Shown here one piece after another: positions 6,144 to 13,829 of a DNA stretch of 23,209 bases; position 1 is the stretch's first letter, and the number at the start of each line of letters is the position of its first letter. The translations under genes were made by a program, and so were the position numbers. The stretch comes from Nostoc sp. GT001. GTDB taxonomy: Bacteria > Cyanobacteriota > Cyanobacteriia > Cyanobacteriales > Nostocaceae. The notes under the pieces were generated by a model. It searched no databases. It saw nothing but the letters and a program-made list of their open reading frames with translations, and was not told the origin of the DNA. The stretch covers positions 3,147,523-3,170,731 of the forward strand of contig NZ_JAUDRJ010000003.1 of the NCBI RefSeq assembly GCF_030382115.1, in the 5' to 3' direction.

Positions 6144-7243
6144 ATAATTTTACCTCTGCAATGCTGGGGCAAATTAGCGCCCCAGTCAATATCCTCAAAG
6201 AATTTTTGGAGATTTTCAATCGTCGCCACAAATGCAAAGCAGCGATACTCTCATGGCTTGATGGCAAGCATTTCTATGGTCAAGAGTGGGTCAGGATAAC
6301 TAACGAAAATCTGGGCGAAATCTTAGGGTATTGTCGGGAAACGATCAGCAAACATCTCAGAGAATTGGTGACAGACAATCTGGTGAGTGAGTTGCCAGCA
6401 CAGCGCTTTCCCAAGGATACAGCCAATATGTACAGGCTAAATCCCAACTGGCTGCCACCGATAGAATTTGATAAATCTGAGTGGGCTGAATTATCAAAAG
6501 TGCTTGGCTTCTGGAAACATTTGGATATGCTGCCAAAAATACTTTTTTTCAGTCGATGCGAAAAAATTGACATAGATAGGCCAATTAATCAGCCTATCAA
6601 TGCGAATAATCCGCCAACATTAGAAACTAACTTAAAGCTTTTTAAAAACAACAACACTGCTGTTGGTGAAAAAAAAGTTGTGGTGAAGGAAGAAGAGGAA
6701 TCAGATTGGGAATCCATCTCTACGAGACGCTGCGCGAACGCTGCTGCAACCGATGATTGGGAGCAAACCCAGATTACTCACTCCGTTGAAAACTTAGAAC
6801 AAGTAACTCCTGCTGACGAGATAGATCCTCATGATGATTTATCTTCCGCGCCAGAAATTAAGCAAACTTCAACTCAAAATAAGCCCACAAAGCAGGAAAT
6901 TAAGGATACTTGTGTCGAACTAAAAAGGCTGCGAATTAATCCAGACCCGTGCTTGGGGGTAATTAAGAAATATTGGGGTAATGTGGCAGGTGCGATCGCT
7001 CGTGTCAAAGAGGCGCTATCAGAGGGTTGGTGCGACAATCCCACGGGATTATTCATCAACAGCTGCAAGAGTGGAGTCAAGGCAAAAACTACTGTCACGA
7101 CTGATGTCAGTGATTGGTTTAACTGGGCACGCAAGCAAGGGATAGTGCTTGCGATGACGGGAGGACAGTGGGCTTACTTGCCAGATGGAAGCCAAGCCTC
7201 GCTTGAGGAAATGATGCGAAATTATCCAATGGGAGAGCTATGA
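6140..7243 (+). CDS. winged-helix protein, putative phage replication initiator
   Basis: The 367-residue protein starts with a winged-helix region (about residues 20-110): FNRRHKCKAAILSWL, then VRITNENLGEILGYCRETIS and KHLRELVTDNLVS, the layout of a MarR- or replication-initiator-type helix-turn-helix. A long polar linker (160-245) contains a dispersed repeat encoding STRRCANA. The C-terminal domain (about 250-367) has RLRINPDPCLGVIKKYWGNV and NPTGLFINSCKSG. The two-domain design, linker and position resemble phage replication-initiation or DnaD-like proteins, but I cannot name a family. The ribosome-binding site GGAGGAG lies upstream of ATG at 6140, which overlaps the preceding stop. Its own stop overlaps the ASCH gene start. 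Confidence 0.6.
   Translation: MNNFTSAMLGQISAPVNILKEFLEIFNRRHKCKAAILSWLDGKHFYGQEWVRITNENLGEILGYCRETISKHLRELVTDNLVSELPAQRFPKDTANMYRLNPNWLPPIEFDKSEWAELSKVLGFWKHLDMLPKILFFSRCEKIDIDRPINQPINANNPPTLETNLKLFKNNNTAVGEKKVVVKEEEESDWESISTRRCANAAATDDWEQTQITHSVENLEQVTPADEIDPHDDLSSAPEIKQTSTQNKPTKQEIKDTCVELKRLRINPDPCLGVIKKYWGNVAGAIARVKEALSEGWCDNPTGLFINSCKSGVKAKTTVTTDVSDWFNWARKQGIVLAMTGGQWAYLPDGSQASLEEMMRNYPMGEL
6718..6742. repeat. dispersed repeat inserted in frame within replication-like gene
   Basis: The sequence CTCTACGAGACGCTGCGCGA and its continuation match, in reverse complement, the repeat inside the integrase (1118-1140) at 21 of 23 bases. It lies in the polar linker of the protein, where extra residues are likely tolerated. 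Confidence 0.7.
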
Positions 7244-7827
7244 AAGCCATCACAGTTAAAGCCACCCTAGCATGGGCCATATTCAACGCCAATCTCACTG
7301 TTATTAGGCGTTATGAGTCCATAGGTTTCCTGAAACAAGTAGCGATTCATGCAGGAAAACAATGCACGCGTTCGGATTGTGAGAATTTTTTCAGGATGAC
7401 GGGAATTAAGCCTCCTCACCACAATCGTTTACCGCTTGGTCAGGTTATCGGGCTTGTTGATGTTGTGGATTGTCAACAAGTGGATAGCAGTCGTTGGGAC
7501 TGGAAGATCGCCAACCCCAAACCTATCAACCGATTTCACCACAAAGGACAACTTGGAATTTACGAAATTCCAGACGACTGGATTGATTATGACTGCTCTA
7601 AAAACTGCATCCTTGAGGAGTGTGGCTACAAATCACAAGGTAATCCCAGAGGGCAATGGCGGGTTACAGTGTGGCCGCATCCATACGAAGAAGAACATTA
7701 TTGTTTTGCAGTGGGTATGGGCGGTGGGGTAATGAGTGGCGGCATTCTAGGGCTTAGCACACTACACGGGTGCTATTTGGAGGCAGAAGAGGCGCTTCAG
7801 GCAGGTATAAAGGAGCTTTACTCATGA
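7240..7827 (+). CDS. ASCH-like protein with C-terminal extension
   Basis: The 195-residue protein shares the layout of the ASCH protein that follows it: an MKAITVKATLAWAIF start, a central GQVIGLVDVVDCQ strand-turn and WDWKIANPKPINRFHHKGQL with a final GIYEI. ASCH domains have a PUA-like fold and are thought to bind RNA or modified nucleotides; some act on N4-acetylcytidine. Residues about 115-195 form an extra segment with several Cys (DCSKNCILEECGY) and a Gly-rich patch (GMGGGVMSGGILG); it resembles nothing I recognise. GGGAG precedes the ATG, which overlaps the previous stop; the stop overlaps the next start. The tandem arrangement suggests duplication and divergence. Confidence 0.65.
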   Translation: MKAITVKATLAWAIFNANLTVIRRYESIGFLKQVAIHAGKQCTRSDCENFFRMTGIKPPHHNRLPLGQVIGLVDVVDCQQVDSSRWDWKIANPKPINRFHHKGQLGIYEIPDDWIDYDCSKNCILEECGYKSQGNPRGQWRVTVWPHPYEEEHYCFAVGMGGGVMSGGILGLSTLHGCYLEAEEALQAGIKELYS

Positions 7828-8291
7828 AAGCTATTAGTTTGTGGCAGCCTTGGGCGTCGTTTATTCCTTTGGGCATGAAGCGGTATGAGACGCGATCTTG
7901 GGAAACTAATTACCGAGGTGATTTACTGATTTGTTCGGCGAAAAAACAGTCTAGAGAGCAAGAGCGGATTTACGACAAAATTTTATACAAATATCAGGAT
8001 CGATATCCCGATTTACTCATAGACGATGAGTGGTGTAGGGAATGGGATGATTTGCCTAGAGGTTATGCGATCGCCGTTGTCACCCTTAGCGACTGCTTCC
8101 ATTTGACCGAAGAATTTATCGCCCAACAATCAGAAGTTGAGATTGATTGTGGAGATTGGCGAGTTGGACGATGGGCATGGAAGTTGGAGGATATTGAGAA
8201 GATTGTTGAGCCATTTCCTGTTTGTGGCAAGCAAGGATTTTTTGAGGTTGAGTTTGATCCTTCTTGTCTTGATTTGGAGGCAGTTGCATAA
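7824..8291 (+). CDS. ASCH domain protein
   Basis: The 155-residue protein begins MKAISLWQPWASFI, the usual start of phage and bacterial ASCH proteins. It continues with ETRSWETNYRGDLLICSAKK, RGYAIAVVTLSDC and WAWKLEDIEKIVEPFPVCGK followed by QGFFEV, which covers the full ASCH fold. These PUA-like proteins probably bind RNA or modified bases; the exact reaction is not known. ATG at 7824 is preferred over an upstream start because it gives the family N-terminus, has AAGGAG upstream and overlaps the preceding stop (ATGA). The stop codon shares a base with the next start (TAATG). Confidence 0.88.
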   Translation: MKAISLWQPWASFIPLGMKRYETRSWETNYRGDLLICSAKKQSREQERIYDKILYKYQDRYPDLLIDDEWCREWDDLPRGYAIAVVTLSDCFHLTEEFIAQQSEVEIDCGDWRVGRWAWKLEDIEKIVEPFPVCGKQGFFEVEFDPSCLDLEAVA

Positions 8292-8590
8292 TGTTTGGAT
8301 TTGATGGCGAAATTGAAGGGTTTCAGAAAATACTTCGGCGAATTGCAACCAATCCAGGCGAGGGCGGAATCACACACAAAGAGGTTAGGGCATACGGCAG
8401 ATGCCTGCTGCCACTGGTTTCAGTGATGAATTTAGGCAAATTTGAGTCAGAAATCAAACTTATGCTGGTGGCGATTTCAGCATCTGGATTGCCCCATTAC
8501 GATCGCTCGTTCCTAGCCTCTAAGATACTGAAATTGTTAGAGGAGATCCCAAACTCTAAGTCTGAATCAACAAATGCAGAATATTTCTGA
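8291..8590 (+). CDS. small hypothetical phage protein
   Basis: The 99-residue protein (MFGFDGEIEGFQKILRRIAT) appears mainly helical and has no motif I recognise. A GGAGG sequence about ten bases upstream and the TAATG junction with the ASCH gene support the start and coupled translation. The C-terminal tail (NSKSESTNAEYF) is polar. Gene size and position match the many unknown early genes of temperate phages. Confidence 0.65.
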   Translation: MFGFDGEIEGFQKILRRIATNPGEGGITHKEVRAYGRCLLPLVSVMNLGKFESEIKLMLVAISASGLPHYDRSFLASKILKLLEEIPNSKSESTNAEYF

Positions 8591-8606
8591 TGCGGGAGTA
8601 TTAACA

Positions 8607-8771
8607 ATGCCAATTGAATCTTGCAGAGGTAGGGAAATTGAGACAAGTTGGGAACCGGGAGAGGGATGGTACTACAGGCTTGATTCTGGTGAGTGGTACG
8701 GCCCTTTTGATGCCGAGGAAGAAGCGATGGAAGCAGCAGAAGACAGGATTGACTCGGAGGATTGGGAATGA
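8607..8771 (+). CDS. small acidic tryptophan-rich protein
   Basis: The 54-residue protein contains SWEPGEGWYYRLDSGEWYGP followed by FDAEEEAMEAAEDRI and ends SEDWE. The W-x-x-x-SGEWYGPF pattern followed by an acidic helix recurs in small phage proteins of unknown role. ATG at 8607 is chosen over 8574 because GGGAG lies nine bases upstream and because it avoids overlapping the previous gene. Its strong negative charge could allow DNA mimicry, but this is only a possibility. The stop overlaps the next start by ATGA. Confidence 0.6.
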   Translation: MPIESCRGREIETSWEPGEGWYYRLDSGEWYGPFDAEEEAMEAAEDRIDSEDWE

Positions 8772-8983
8772 CTAAATCTTGCCTCAATTGCCTCATGGGA
8801 GAATTTCATCCAGTAATTGATAGCGGGTTGTTCTCTTACTCTGGCGAGTGCTGTCATTTTGAGCGCGGCATCCGCGAACAGGTTCTAGGAATTATTGAGG
8901 TGGAGAGCGAGTACCTGACAGAAGTTGAGGAGATGTTTGAGGGAATCGGGCAACAATGCCCAATGTGGGAGCCAAAATCATGA
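8768..8983 (+). CDS. small cysteine-containing protein
   Basis: The 71-residue protein begins MTKSCLNCLMGEFHPV and contains further cysteines (GECCHFERG, QQCPMWEP). The pairs CLNC and CC could bind a metal as a small zinc finger; this is inferred from spacing only. ATG at 8768 overlaps the previous stop and has GGAGG upstream. A TTG six bases earlier is unlikely. The stop overlaps a 23-codon reading frame. Confidence 0.6.
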   Translation: MTKSCLNCLMGEFHPVIDSGLFSYSGECCHFERGIREQVLGIIEVESEYLTEVEEMFEGIGQQCPMWEPKS

Positions 8984-9051
8984 TTGCCATGCCAGCTTCT
9001 TCCGATTCCGCGCATAATCATCCGGCGATCGCACAGGAGTGGGACAAATGA
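8980..9051 (+). CDS. 23-residue mini-protein linking two genes
   Basis: A 24-codon frame (MIAMPASSDSAHNHPAIAQE then WDK and TGA) starts on the ATGA of the upstream stop and ends on the ATGA of the next start. It therefore bridges the only gap in this stretch and would keep ribosomes coupled through it. The peptide has no recognised motif. It may serve only as a translational coupler. Whether the peptide is stable is unknown. Confidence 0.4.
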   Translation: MIAMPASSDSAHNHPAIAQEWDK

Positions 9052-10154
9052 CTGAATTAGCTGCACCCAACCTTGGTAAATTTTTTACCAGTTGCACCAA
9101 GCGTCCGGCTACCGCAGAAGATATTACCTTGCTCCAGGTAGGTGATTGGATTAGTGAAAAAGAATGTCCCTGGTCTTTTCAGTTCAAGCGCTGGGATGGG
9201 AATATGTGCATTGGTGCATGGGAGGAAAAAGAATTCCCTATCCCACGCCACCTACTGATGGTTTGCCAGATCATAGAGGGACAAGTTGTTGAAAAATTTT
9301 TCAGGAGCGAGGTTGTCGCCTCTTATAAAATTTTCAACAAGCTCATAAACCAACTGGGTTTCACTTCGATTTTTGAGCTATCAGACTTGACTTTTGAACT
9401 AGTTGAAGATTTTGGTGTATGTGCTTACTATGTGAGGAAAAAAGACACTCAAGTAACTATCAGAAAATTGGCTGTTCTACCTCAGCATCAAAAACAAGGA
9501 TGGGGACGGCTTTTAATTTATCGAGTAATTTGTAAAGCTATCGAGCAGCAAAAAACCAGTATTTTCCTCAAATGCCCTGCCGATTTATCGGCTAACGATT
9601 TTTACAAAAATCTTGGTTTTGAACTGGAAGCAACAGAGCAAGATAGAACGCGACCTCTTAATCATTGGCGATACCATATTAAATTACCTTTACTCTTTTA
9701 CTGCGGTGGTGGTGGAAAGAGTAAGTATGATGCGATCGCTACTGAGCATGGCTGGAATTTAGGAATAAATAGCAGCGGCAAGAACAAATCTCACCAGCAC
9801 ATGATGATGATCGACAATGATTGGGAGAATTACGACCACGAAAAGCACCTTGCGATGGTGAAACAGAACAAGCCACTAATTGCCACGGCAAGAGACATAG
9901 AACACCCCGATCAACTACCAGAAATTTTAGACCAGGCAACAGAATTAGCTAAATACGCTGGTCGAGTGTTACTGATTCCTAAATGTGATGTAACGCTGCC
10001 TGATAGTTATTGGTTAGGTTACAGTGTCGAGTCAGGGTATGGAAAAACGGATCTTAAGCCAGAGTGGTTTGGTAAAAGACCTGTACATCTACTGGGCGGC
10101 AGTCCCAAAAAAACAAGCACTTCTGTATCCTCAGATGAACGTAATCAGTCTTGA
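9048..10154 (+). CDS. GNAT acetyltransferase fused to DUF6610-like domain
   Basis: The 368-residue protein has three parts. Residues 1-110 are unassigned. Residues about 120-200 form a GNAT domain with the acetyl-CoA loop VLPQHQKQGWGRLLI and the C-terminal DFYKNLGFELE. Residues about 217-355 match my recollection of DUF6610: YCGGGGKSKYDAI, MIDNDWENYDHEKHL, RDIEHPDQLPEILDQATELA, LLIPKCDV, YWLGYSVESGYG and RPVHLLGGSP. The last blocks recall the TIM-barrel end of tRNA-guanine/DpdA-type transglycosylases; that link is inference. A modified base or an acetylated intermediate could be the product. ATG at 9048 has AGGAG upstream and overlaps the preceding stop. The methyltransferase gene starts within its last codons, suggesting joint action. 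Confidence 0.75.
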   Translation: MTELAAPNLGKFFTSCTKRPATAEDITLLQVGDWISEKECPWSFQFKRWDGNMCIGAWEEKEFPIPRHLLMVCQIIEGQVVEKFFRSEVVASYKIFNKLINQLGFTSIFELSDLTFELVEDFGVCAYYVRKKDTQVTIRKLAVLPQHQKQGWGRLLIYRVICKAIEQQKTSIFLKCPADLSANDFYKNLGFELEATEQDRTRPLNHWRYHIKLPLLFYCGGGGKSKYDAIATEHGWNLGINSSGKNKSHQHMMMIDNDWENYDHEKHLAMVKQNKPLIATARDIEHPDQLPEILDQATELAKYAGRVLLIPKCDVTLPDSYWLGYSVESGYGKTDLKPEWFGKRPVHLLGGSPKKTSTSVSSDERNQS

Positions 10155-11994
10155 TGCAAACTACGCCATGAACTTGGCTAGCAACTATTGCAAGGCGGTT
10201 TGGACTGACGGAAAGAAAAATATTGAACACCAAGAACAGGGGTGCTACCAGGCACTATCTCTTTCTTTAAAAGAGCAGTTTCAATTTTGGGCAACTCAAT
10301 GCCCTGTCAATGCAACCAAGTCCGAACAATTAATGGATGAAGTGAATACACAGCAATTCAAGATAGGCGATCGCGTCAAGTGGAGGGATGTCCCCGAATC
10401 TATCTATCAGATTGCAAAACCAGAGCGCGGGGGTCACGTAACAATTGAACTAATTGAATCTAGCACCAAGCCCAAACCTCCGCGCAGAAAACGAGTTACT
10501 TTGTGGGAAATTCAATTACTAGCGAAAAGACCCTCCAGTGGCACGGATTTAGGCTTTAAAGTAGGCGATCGCATTATCTCCAAGCATCGCTTAAGCTTGG
10601 GGCAAACCTTTGAAATCGCAGAATATCCAAATGTATACGCCGATGGCTTAGTCAGTTATGAGTCACTGGTAACTACTACGAATTTAGTGCTTGGTACAGA
10701 TCAAGTGGAGAAACTTAATCCCAAACCAGTTCTGCCACCAGATGCGCCGATCGCAGTAATACTATTCGCTGGCGGCGGTGGCGTGGAAGCCGGCATGGTG
10801 GAAGCTGGGATTCGACCACTTACCGCTGTCGAGTTTGACCCGAAGAAGCCCAAACTCAGCAGTGCGATCGCTGATTGTCACGAACGCAATTTTGGCGAAT
10901 ACGGTTGTCAGGTAGAAAGGAAAACTGTTCAGGAAATCTCAAAATTAGGATTTCCTGTTTTCCCGCGAAATACCGAGTTTCTCCATGCTTCCCCAATGTG
11001 TTCTAATTTTAGCAATGCCAAAGCGGGTGAGGCTATTGAAACAACAGAAGATATCGAGATGGCGTCAGCTGTTGCGGATGCGATTCGCCATCTCCAACCC
11101 AAGTTTTTCACGCTTGAAAACGTCAAGTGCTACCGCGATTCCCAAAGCTTCAAAATTATTGTCCAGGCGCTAGAAGTTGAGGGCTATATCTGGCAAAGGC
11201 AAATTATGACTTTGCTCGATTGTCAAGCCAGGGAGCGGTTTATTGTCTGGGCGGCTAAAGGCTGGTTGCCGCCGTTACCGGAGCCAATTCAACCAGTTGG
11301 CTGGTATGAAGTAGTGGCTGATCTCATCCCCAAAATGGCGGATTCAGAATTAGTCCTAGGACAGCAGAAATCGCTTGAAGAATTCCTCTCAAAGAACGAA
11401 CCCACACCATTGCTGATTCAAAGAACAGGGGCAAGAGAAAAAGAGTACAGAATCAAACCCGCTCACCTCCCATGCGATACCATACTGCGATCACACTTCA
11501 CCGACGGTAAAGGCTGCAATCGCAACAAGTTTGCTGATATCTGGCTACCGGATGGCACTGTAAAGTCACTGTCAATAGAAGCAGCAGCGCGGTTGCAAGG
11601 GTTTCCAGATTGGTACGAATTCCCCCCAGATACCGCCACTGCTGGCTCGATTATTGGCTATTCAGTGCCGCCAAAATTTGCAGCGCAATTGTTTAAATCC
11701 CTCCAACAACCCCCGCCAATTGAAGTACAAATTCTGCAATCCCTAGAGCGCATTATCCAACACAACTGGCACATCCAAAACCTAGAAACCGAATCCAGAC
11801 AAACCAACATCATTAAAGAAGCCATCAAATCTGACAAAAACGCGATCACTTCCGTTCAAGAACACATTAATCAACTGCTGGAAGAACTGATTATCTACCG
11901 CCAGTTAAGGGAGTTAGTTGGTGCGGATGAAGCTAAAATCAGAACGCTTAAGATAATTGCAACTCAAAACCACAATCAGTCAACTTCTGATTAA
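10135..11994 (+). CDS. C5-cytosine DNA methyltransferase
   Basis: The 619-residue protein carries the ordered motifs of C5-cytosine methyltransferases: motif I FAGGGGVEAGM (about 211), motif IV ASPMCSNFSNA with Cys289 as likely nucleophile, motif VI LENVK (328), motif VIII QARERF (364), a target-recognition stretch, motif IX RLQGFP (486) and motif X GYSVPP (508). Motif IV is SPMC rather than the common PPCQ. Upstream are two similar barrel-like units beginning KIGDRVKW and KVGDRIIS. It would methylate cytosine using SAM, probably to protect phage DNA. No restriction endonuclease gene is adjacent. ATG at 10135 is preferred; a start at 10024 would overlap the previous gene by 131 bases. The 3' end overlaps the convergent gene by 47 bases. 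Confidence 0.88.
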   Translation: MNVISLDANYAMNLASNYCKAVWTDGKKNIEHQEQGCYQALSLSLKEQFQFWATQCPVNATKSEQLMDEVNTQQFKIGDRVKWRDVPESIYQIAKPERGGHVTIELIESSTKPKPPRRKRVTLWEIQLLAKRPSSGTDLGFKVGDRIISKHRLSLGQTFEIAEYPNVYADGLVSYESLVTTTNLVLGTDQVEKLNPKPVLPPDAPIAVILFAGGGGVEAGMVEAGIRPLTAVEFDPKKPKLSSAIADCHERNFGEYGCQVERKTVQEISKLGFPVFPRNTEFLHASPMCSNFSNAKAGEAIETTEDIEMASAVADAIRHLQPKFFTLENVKCYRDSQSFKIIVQALEVEGYIWQRQIMTLLDCQARERFIVWAAKGWLPPLPEPIQPVGWYEVVADLIPKMADSELVLGQQKSLEEFLSKNEPTPLLIQRTGAREKEYRIKPAHLPCDTILRSHFTDGKGCNRNKFADIWLPDGTVKSLSIEAAARLQGFPDWYEFPPDTATAGSIIGYSVPPKFAAQLFKSLQQPPPIEVQILQSLERIIQHNWHIQNLETESRQTNIIKEAIKSDKNAITSVQEHINQLLEELIIYRQLRELVGADEAKIRTLKIIATQNHNQSTSD

Positions 11995-12460
11995 TACTGG
12001 CGATTTCTTCACTCGTAAAATCGCCAACTCCAGAGATACCTGTCATCGCTTCTCTGAGTTTAGCGATCGCAAAAATCAGGGTTTCTACTTTTCTCAGGTT
12101 AGTGAGGGTGGTAAGCAGAGTGGTAAATGCCGTATTGGCTTTCAGGGTCTTTTCAGCCGCAGCGTACACTCGTCCCCATTCTGGGGAGCTATCTAAAAGC
12201 AAGATGAGCTTGTCCCAGTTCTCTACCTTGATTTGAGGAATAGTAATTAATTGGGGGAGTTGCCAAGTGTTAGTGGTACTGTCCCAGTAATGCTCCAAGG
12301 ATGGCTGGGGAGGCTTGGGAAGCACGGCTTCTCCATCCCAATAAACCTCGTATGGAAGCAAGTTCGGCCCTTCAATGCATTTGTACCCAGTTGGTAATTC
12401 TGATTCCAAGTAGACATCTGTTATGCCTGCGATTTCGTTATTGCAGATTAAAAAAATCAT
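11948..12460 (-). CDS. tail fibre-associated protein (gpG-position, possible assembly factor)
   Basis: The 170-residue protein begins MIFLICNNEIAGITDVYL and has an N-terminal part rich in short strands with GPNLLPYEVYWDGEAVLPKP, then a helical C-terminal half. It lies directly downstream of the fibre genes, the place of P2 gene G (fibre assembly chaperone), and such short N-terminal WDG-type segments occur in fibre-associated proteins. I assign the role by position, not by a firm family match. It starts three bases after the stop of the glycine-rich fibre gene. Its 3' end overlaps the methyltransferase gene on the other strand by 47 bases. Confidence 0.6.
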   Translation of the reverse strand: MIFLICNNEIAGITDVYLESELPTGYKCIEGPNLLPYEVYWDGEAVLPKPPQPSLEHYWDSTTNTWQLPQLITIPQIKVENWDKLILLLDSSPEWGRVYAAAEKTLKANTAFTTLLTTLTNLRKVETLIFAIAKLREAMTGISGVGDFTSEEIASINQKLTDCGFELQLS

Positions 12461-12462
12461 AT

Positions 12463-13827
12463 TTATATAGGTAGAAACGATTGTAAAACTAACTGCCCCG
12501 AAGTCCCGGAACCACCATTGCCATTAGAAGGAGCGCCCGATTGCCCACCGTAGGAGCCACCAAGTGATGAGCCGATTCCTGGCGGAGTGCCTGCACCTAT
12601 TCCTCCAGCCCCACCTACCAAATTTATAGTTGCGCCTGTGGTGTTGGTGCTTGGACTTTGCAAGACGATGTAGCCACCGCCACCGCCAGCTCCTCCACCA
12701 GCACTGTTGGCATAATTAAATCGGCTCCCTGCGGCTCCATTGCCACCTTTAGCGCTAAGTACAGCAGCAGCTGTCGCTGTAATCCCTAAAAGAGATTTAA
12801 GCCATATAAGCCCGCCGCTGCCGCCACCACCTCCAGCCAAGGCAATACTTGCACCATCATCACTATCGACTACACCGGAAATGGCATCGCCACCATTGCA
12901 ATATATGCCTCCAGTAATGGTAATTGTGCCAGCAGCATCGCAAGTGAAGAAGCCGCCGCCAAAGCCGCCCCTAGATGTCGCAAAGGCCGGGGTAGCAGAA
13001 ATTGATAAAGTGGCAATCCCAGCCGCCCCACCAGATCCTGGATTTGGGCTACCAGAAAAGCTATAGGGGTAGATAGGGGCAGCAGAAGAATTATGCCCAC
13101 CGCCTCCGCCATACCCTAATCCAGAATCAGCTACCACAAGCCCAGGAGAGGGAAAATTTCCGCTAAAGCCTCTGCCCCCCGGAATTGCTGGGGTGATGGT
13201 AATAGTGCCATCAATCGCGATATTTCCAGAAGCGATGATTTGTAAAAATCCAGAGACTGTAAGGGTTACGCCAGCAGAAACAGTAAAATTTCTGACAAAT
13301 CTTACTCCAGATAGAGACTGATTCGAGCTAATCGTCAAATCACCCTCGTAGCCACCCGAACCAAAACTGGCAATTGTATTTGCCCTTGGCTGGATTTGAA
13401 ATCGAGGGCGCAAATCCACAATAGAACTGATACTGCCAGCGCTAGTTATCACCTTAGCAAGTGGCGTACACCGCACAAGCAATAATACGCCAACGACTAC
13501 TGTGCCAGCCTCGTTTACATAAATATAGTTTGTAGTATTATTGGCGACTGATAAATTAGCGGGTGAGATGGTAGCGATCGCGCCGTCTGCTAGTATTACA
13601 CTGCCACCAAGGTGCGAACAAGTTAATCCAGTCGCTGCTTGTACTTTGAGGGTATCTCTAAAAGTCGTCCACTCTGGTTTGATTTGTCCTGCGGTATCGC
13701 TCAAATCATCGTTGGTGATTTTTGCAAAATGCCCATCCAAATCTTGTCCGTCAAAAGTTGGATCATTAATTGCATTGAGAAAATCTGGAGTTACTGTAGT
13801 CCCATTTACAAAAGTTGTTTTTACCAT
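12463..13827 (-). CDS. glycine-rich tail fibre/adhesin
   Basis: The 454-residue protein opens with VKTTFVNGTTVTPDFLNAIN, a common start of phage fibre and appendage proteins, followed by a beta-rich region. Its C-terminal half is full of glycine clusters (GLGYGGGGGHNSS, GGFGGGFFT, LAGGGGGSGGLIW, GGGAGGGGGYIVL, GGSYGGQSG). This resembles polyglycine-II sandwich adhesins such as phage S16 gp38, which bind host surface receptors; the resemblance is in composition and layout. ATG at 13827 follows the previous stop by two bases; a TTG at 13836 would overlap it. It lies between another fibre gene and the gpG-position gene, which supports a host-recognition role. The repeats may be prone to length change. 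Confidence 0.78.
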   Translation of the reverse strand: MVKTTFVNGTTVTPDFLNAINDPTFDGQDLDGHFAKITNDDLSDTAGQIKPEWTTFRDTLKVQAATGLTCSHLGGSVILADGAIATISPANLSVANNTTNYIYVNEAGTVVVGVLLLVRCTPLAKVITSAGSISSIVDLRPRFQIQPRANTIASFGSGGYEGDLTISSNQSLSGVRFVRNFTVSAGVTLTVSGFLQIIASGNIAIDGTITITPAIPGGRGFSGNFPSPGLVVADSGLGYGGGGGHNSSAAPIYPYSFSGSPNPGSGGAAGIATLSISATPAFATSRGGFGGGFFTCDAAGTITITGGIYCNGGDAISGVVDSDDGASIALAGGGGGSGGLIWLKSLLGITATAAAVLSAKGGNGAAGSRFNYANSAGGGAGGGGGYIVLQSPSTNTTGATINLVGGAGGIGAGTPPGIGSSLGGSYGGQSGAPSNGNGGSGTSGQLVLQSFLPI

Positions 13828-13829
13828 AA

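Noticed and set aside
10024..10134. Upstream extension of the methyltransferase frame
   Set aside because: It would overlap the GNAT-DUF6610 gene by 131 bases in another frame. The later ATG at 10135 leaves an overlap of only 20 bases, so the extension is probably a shadow.
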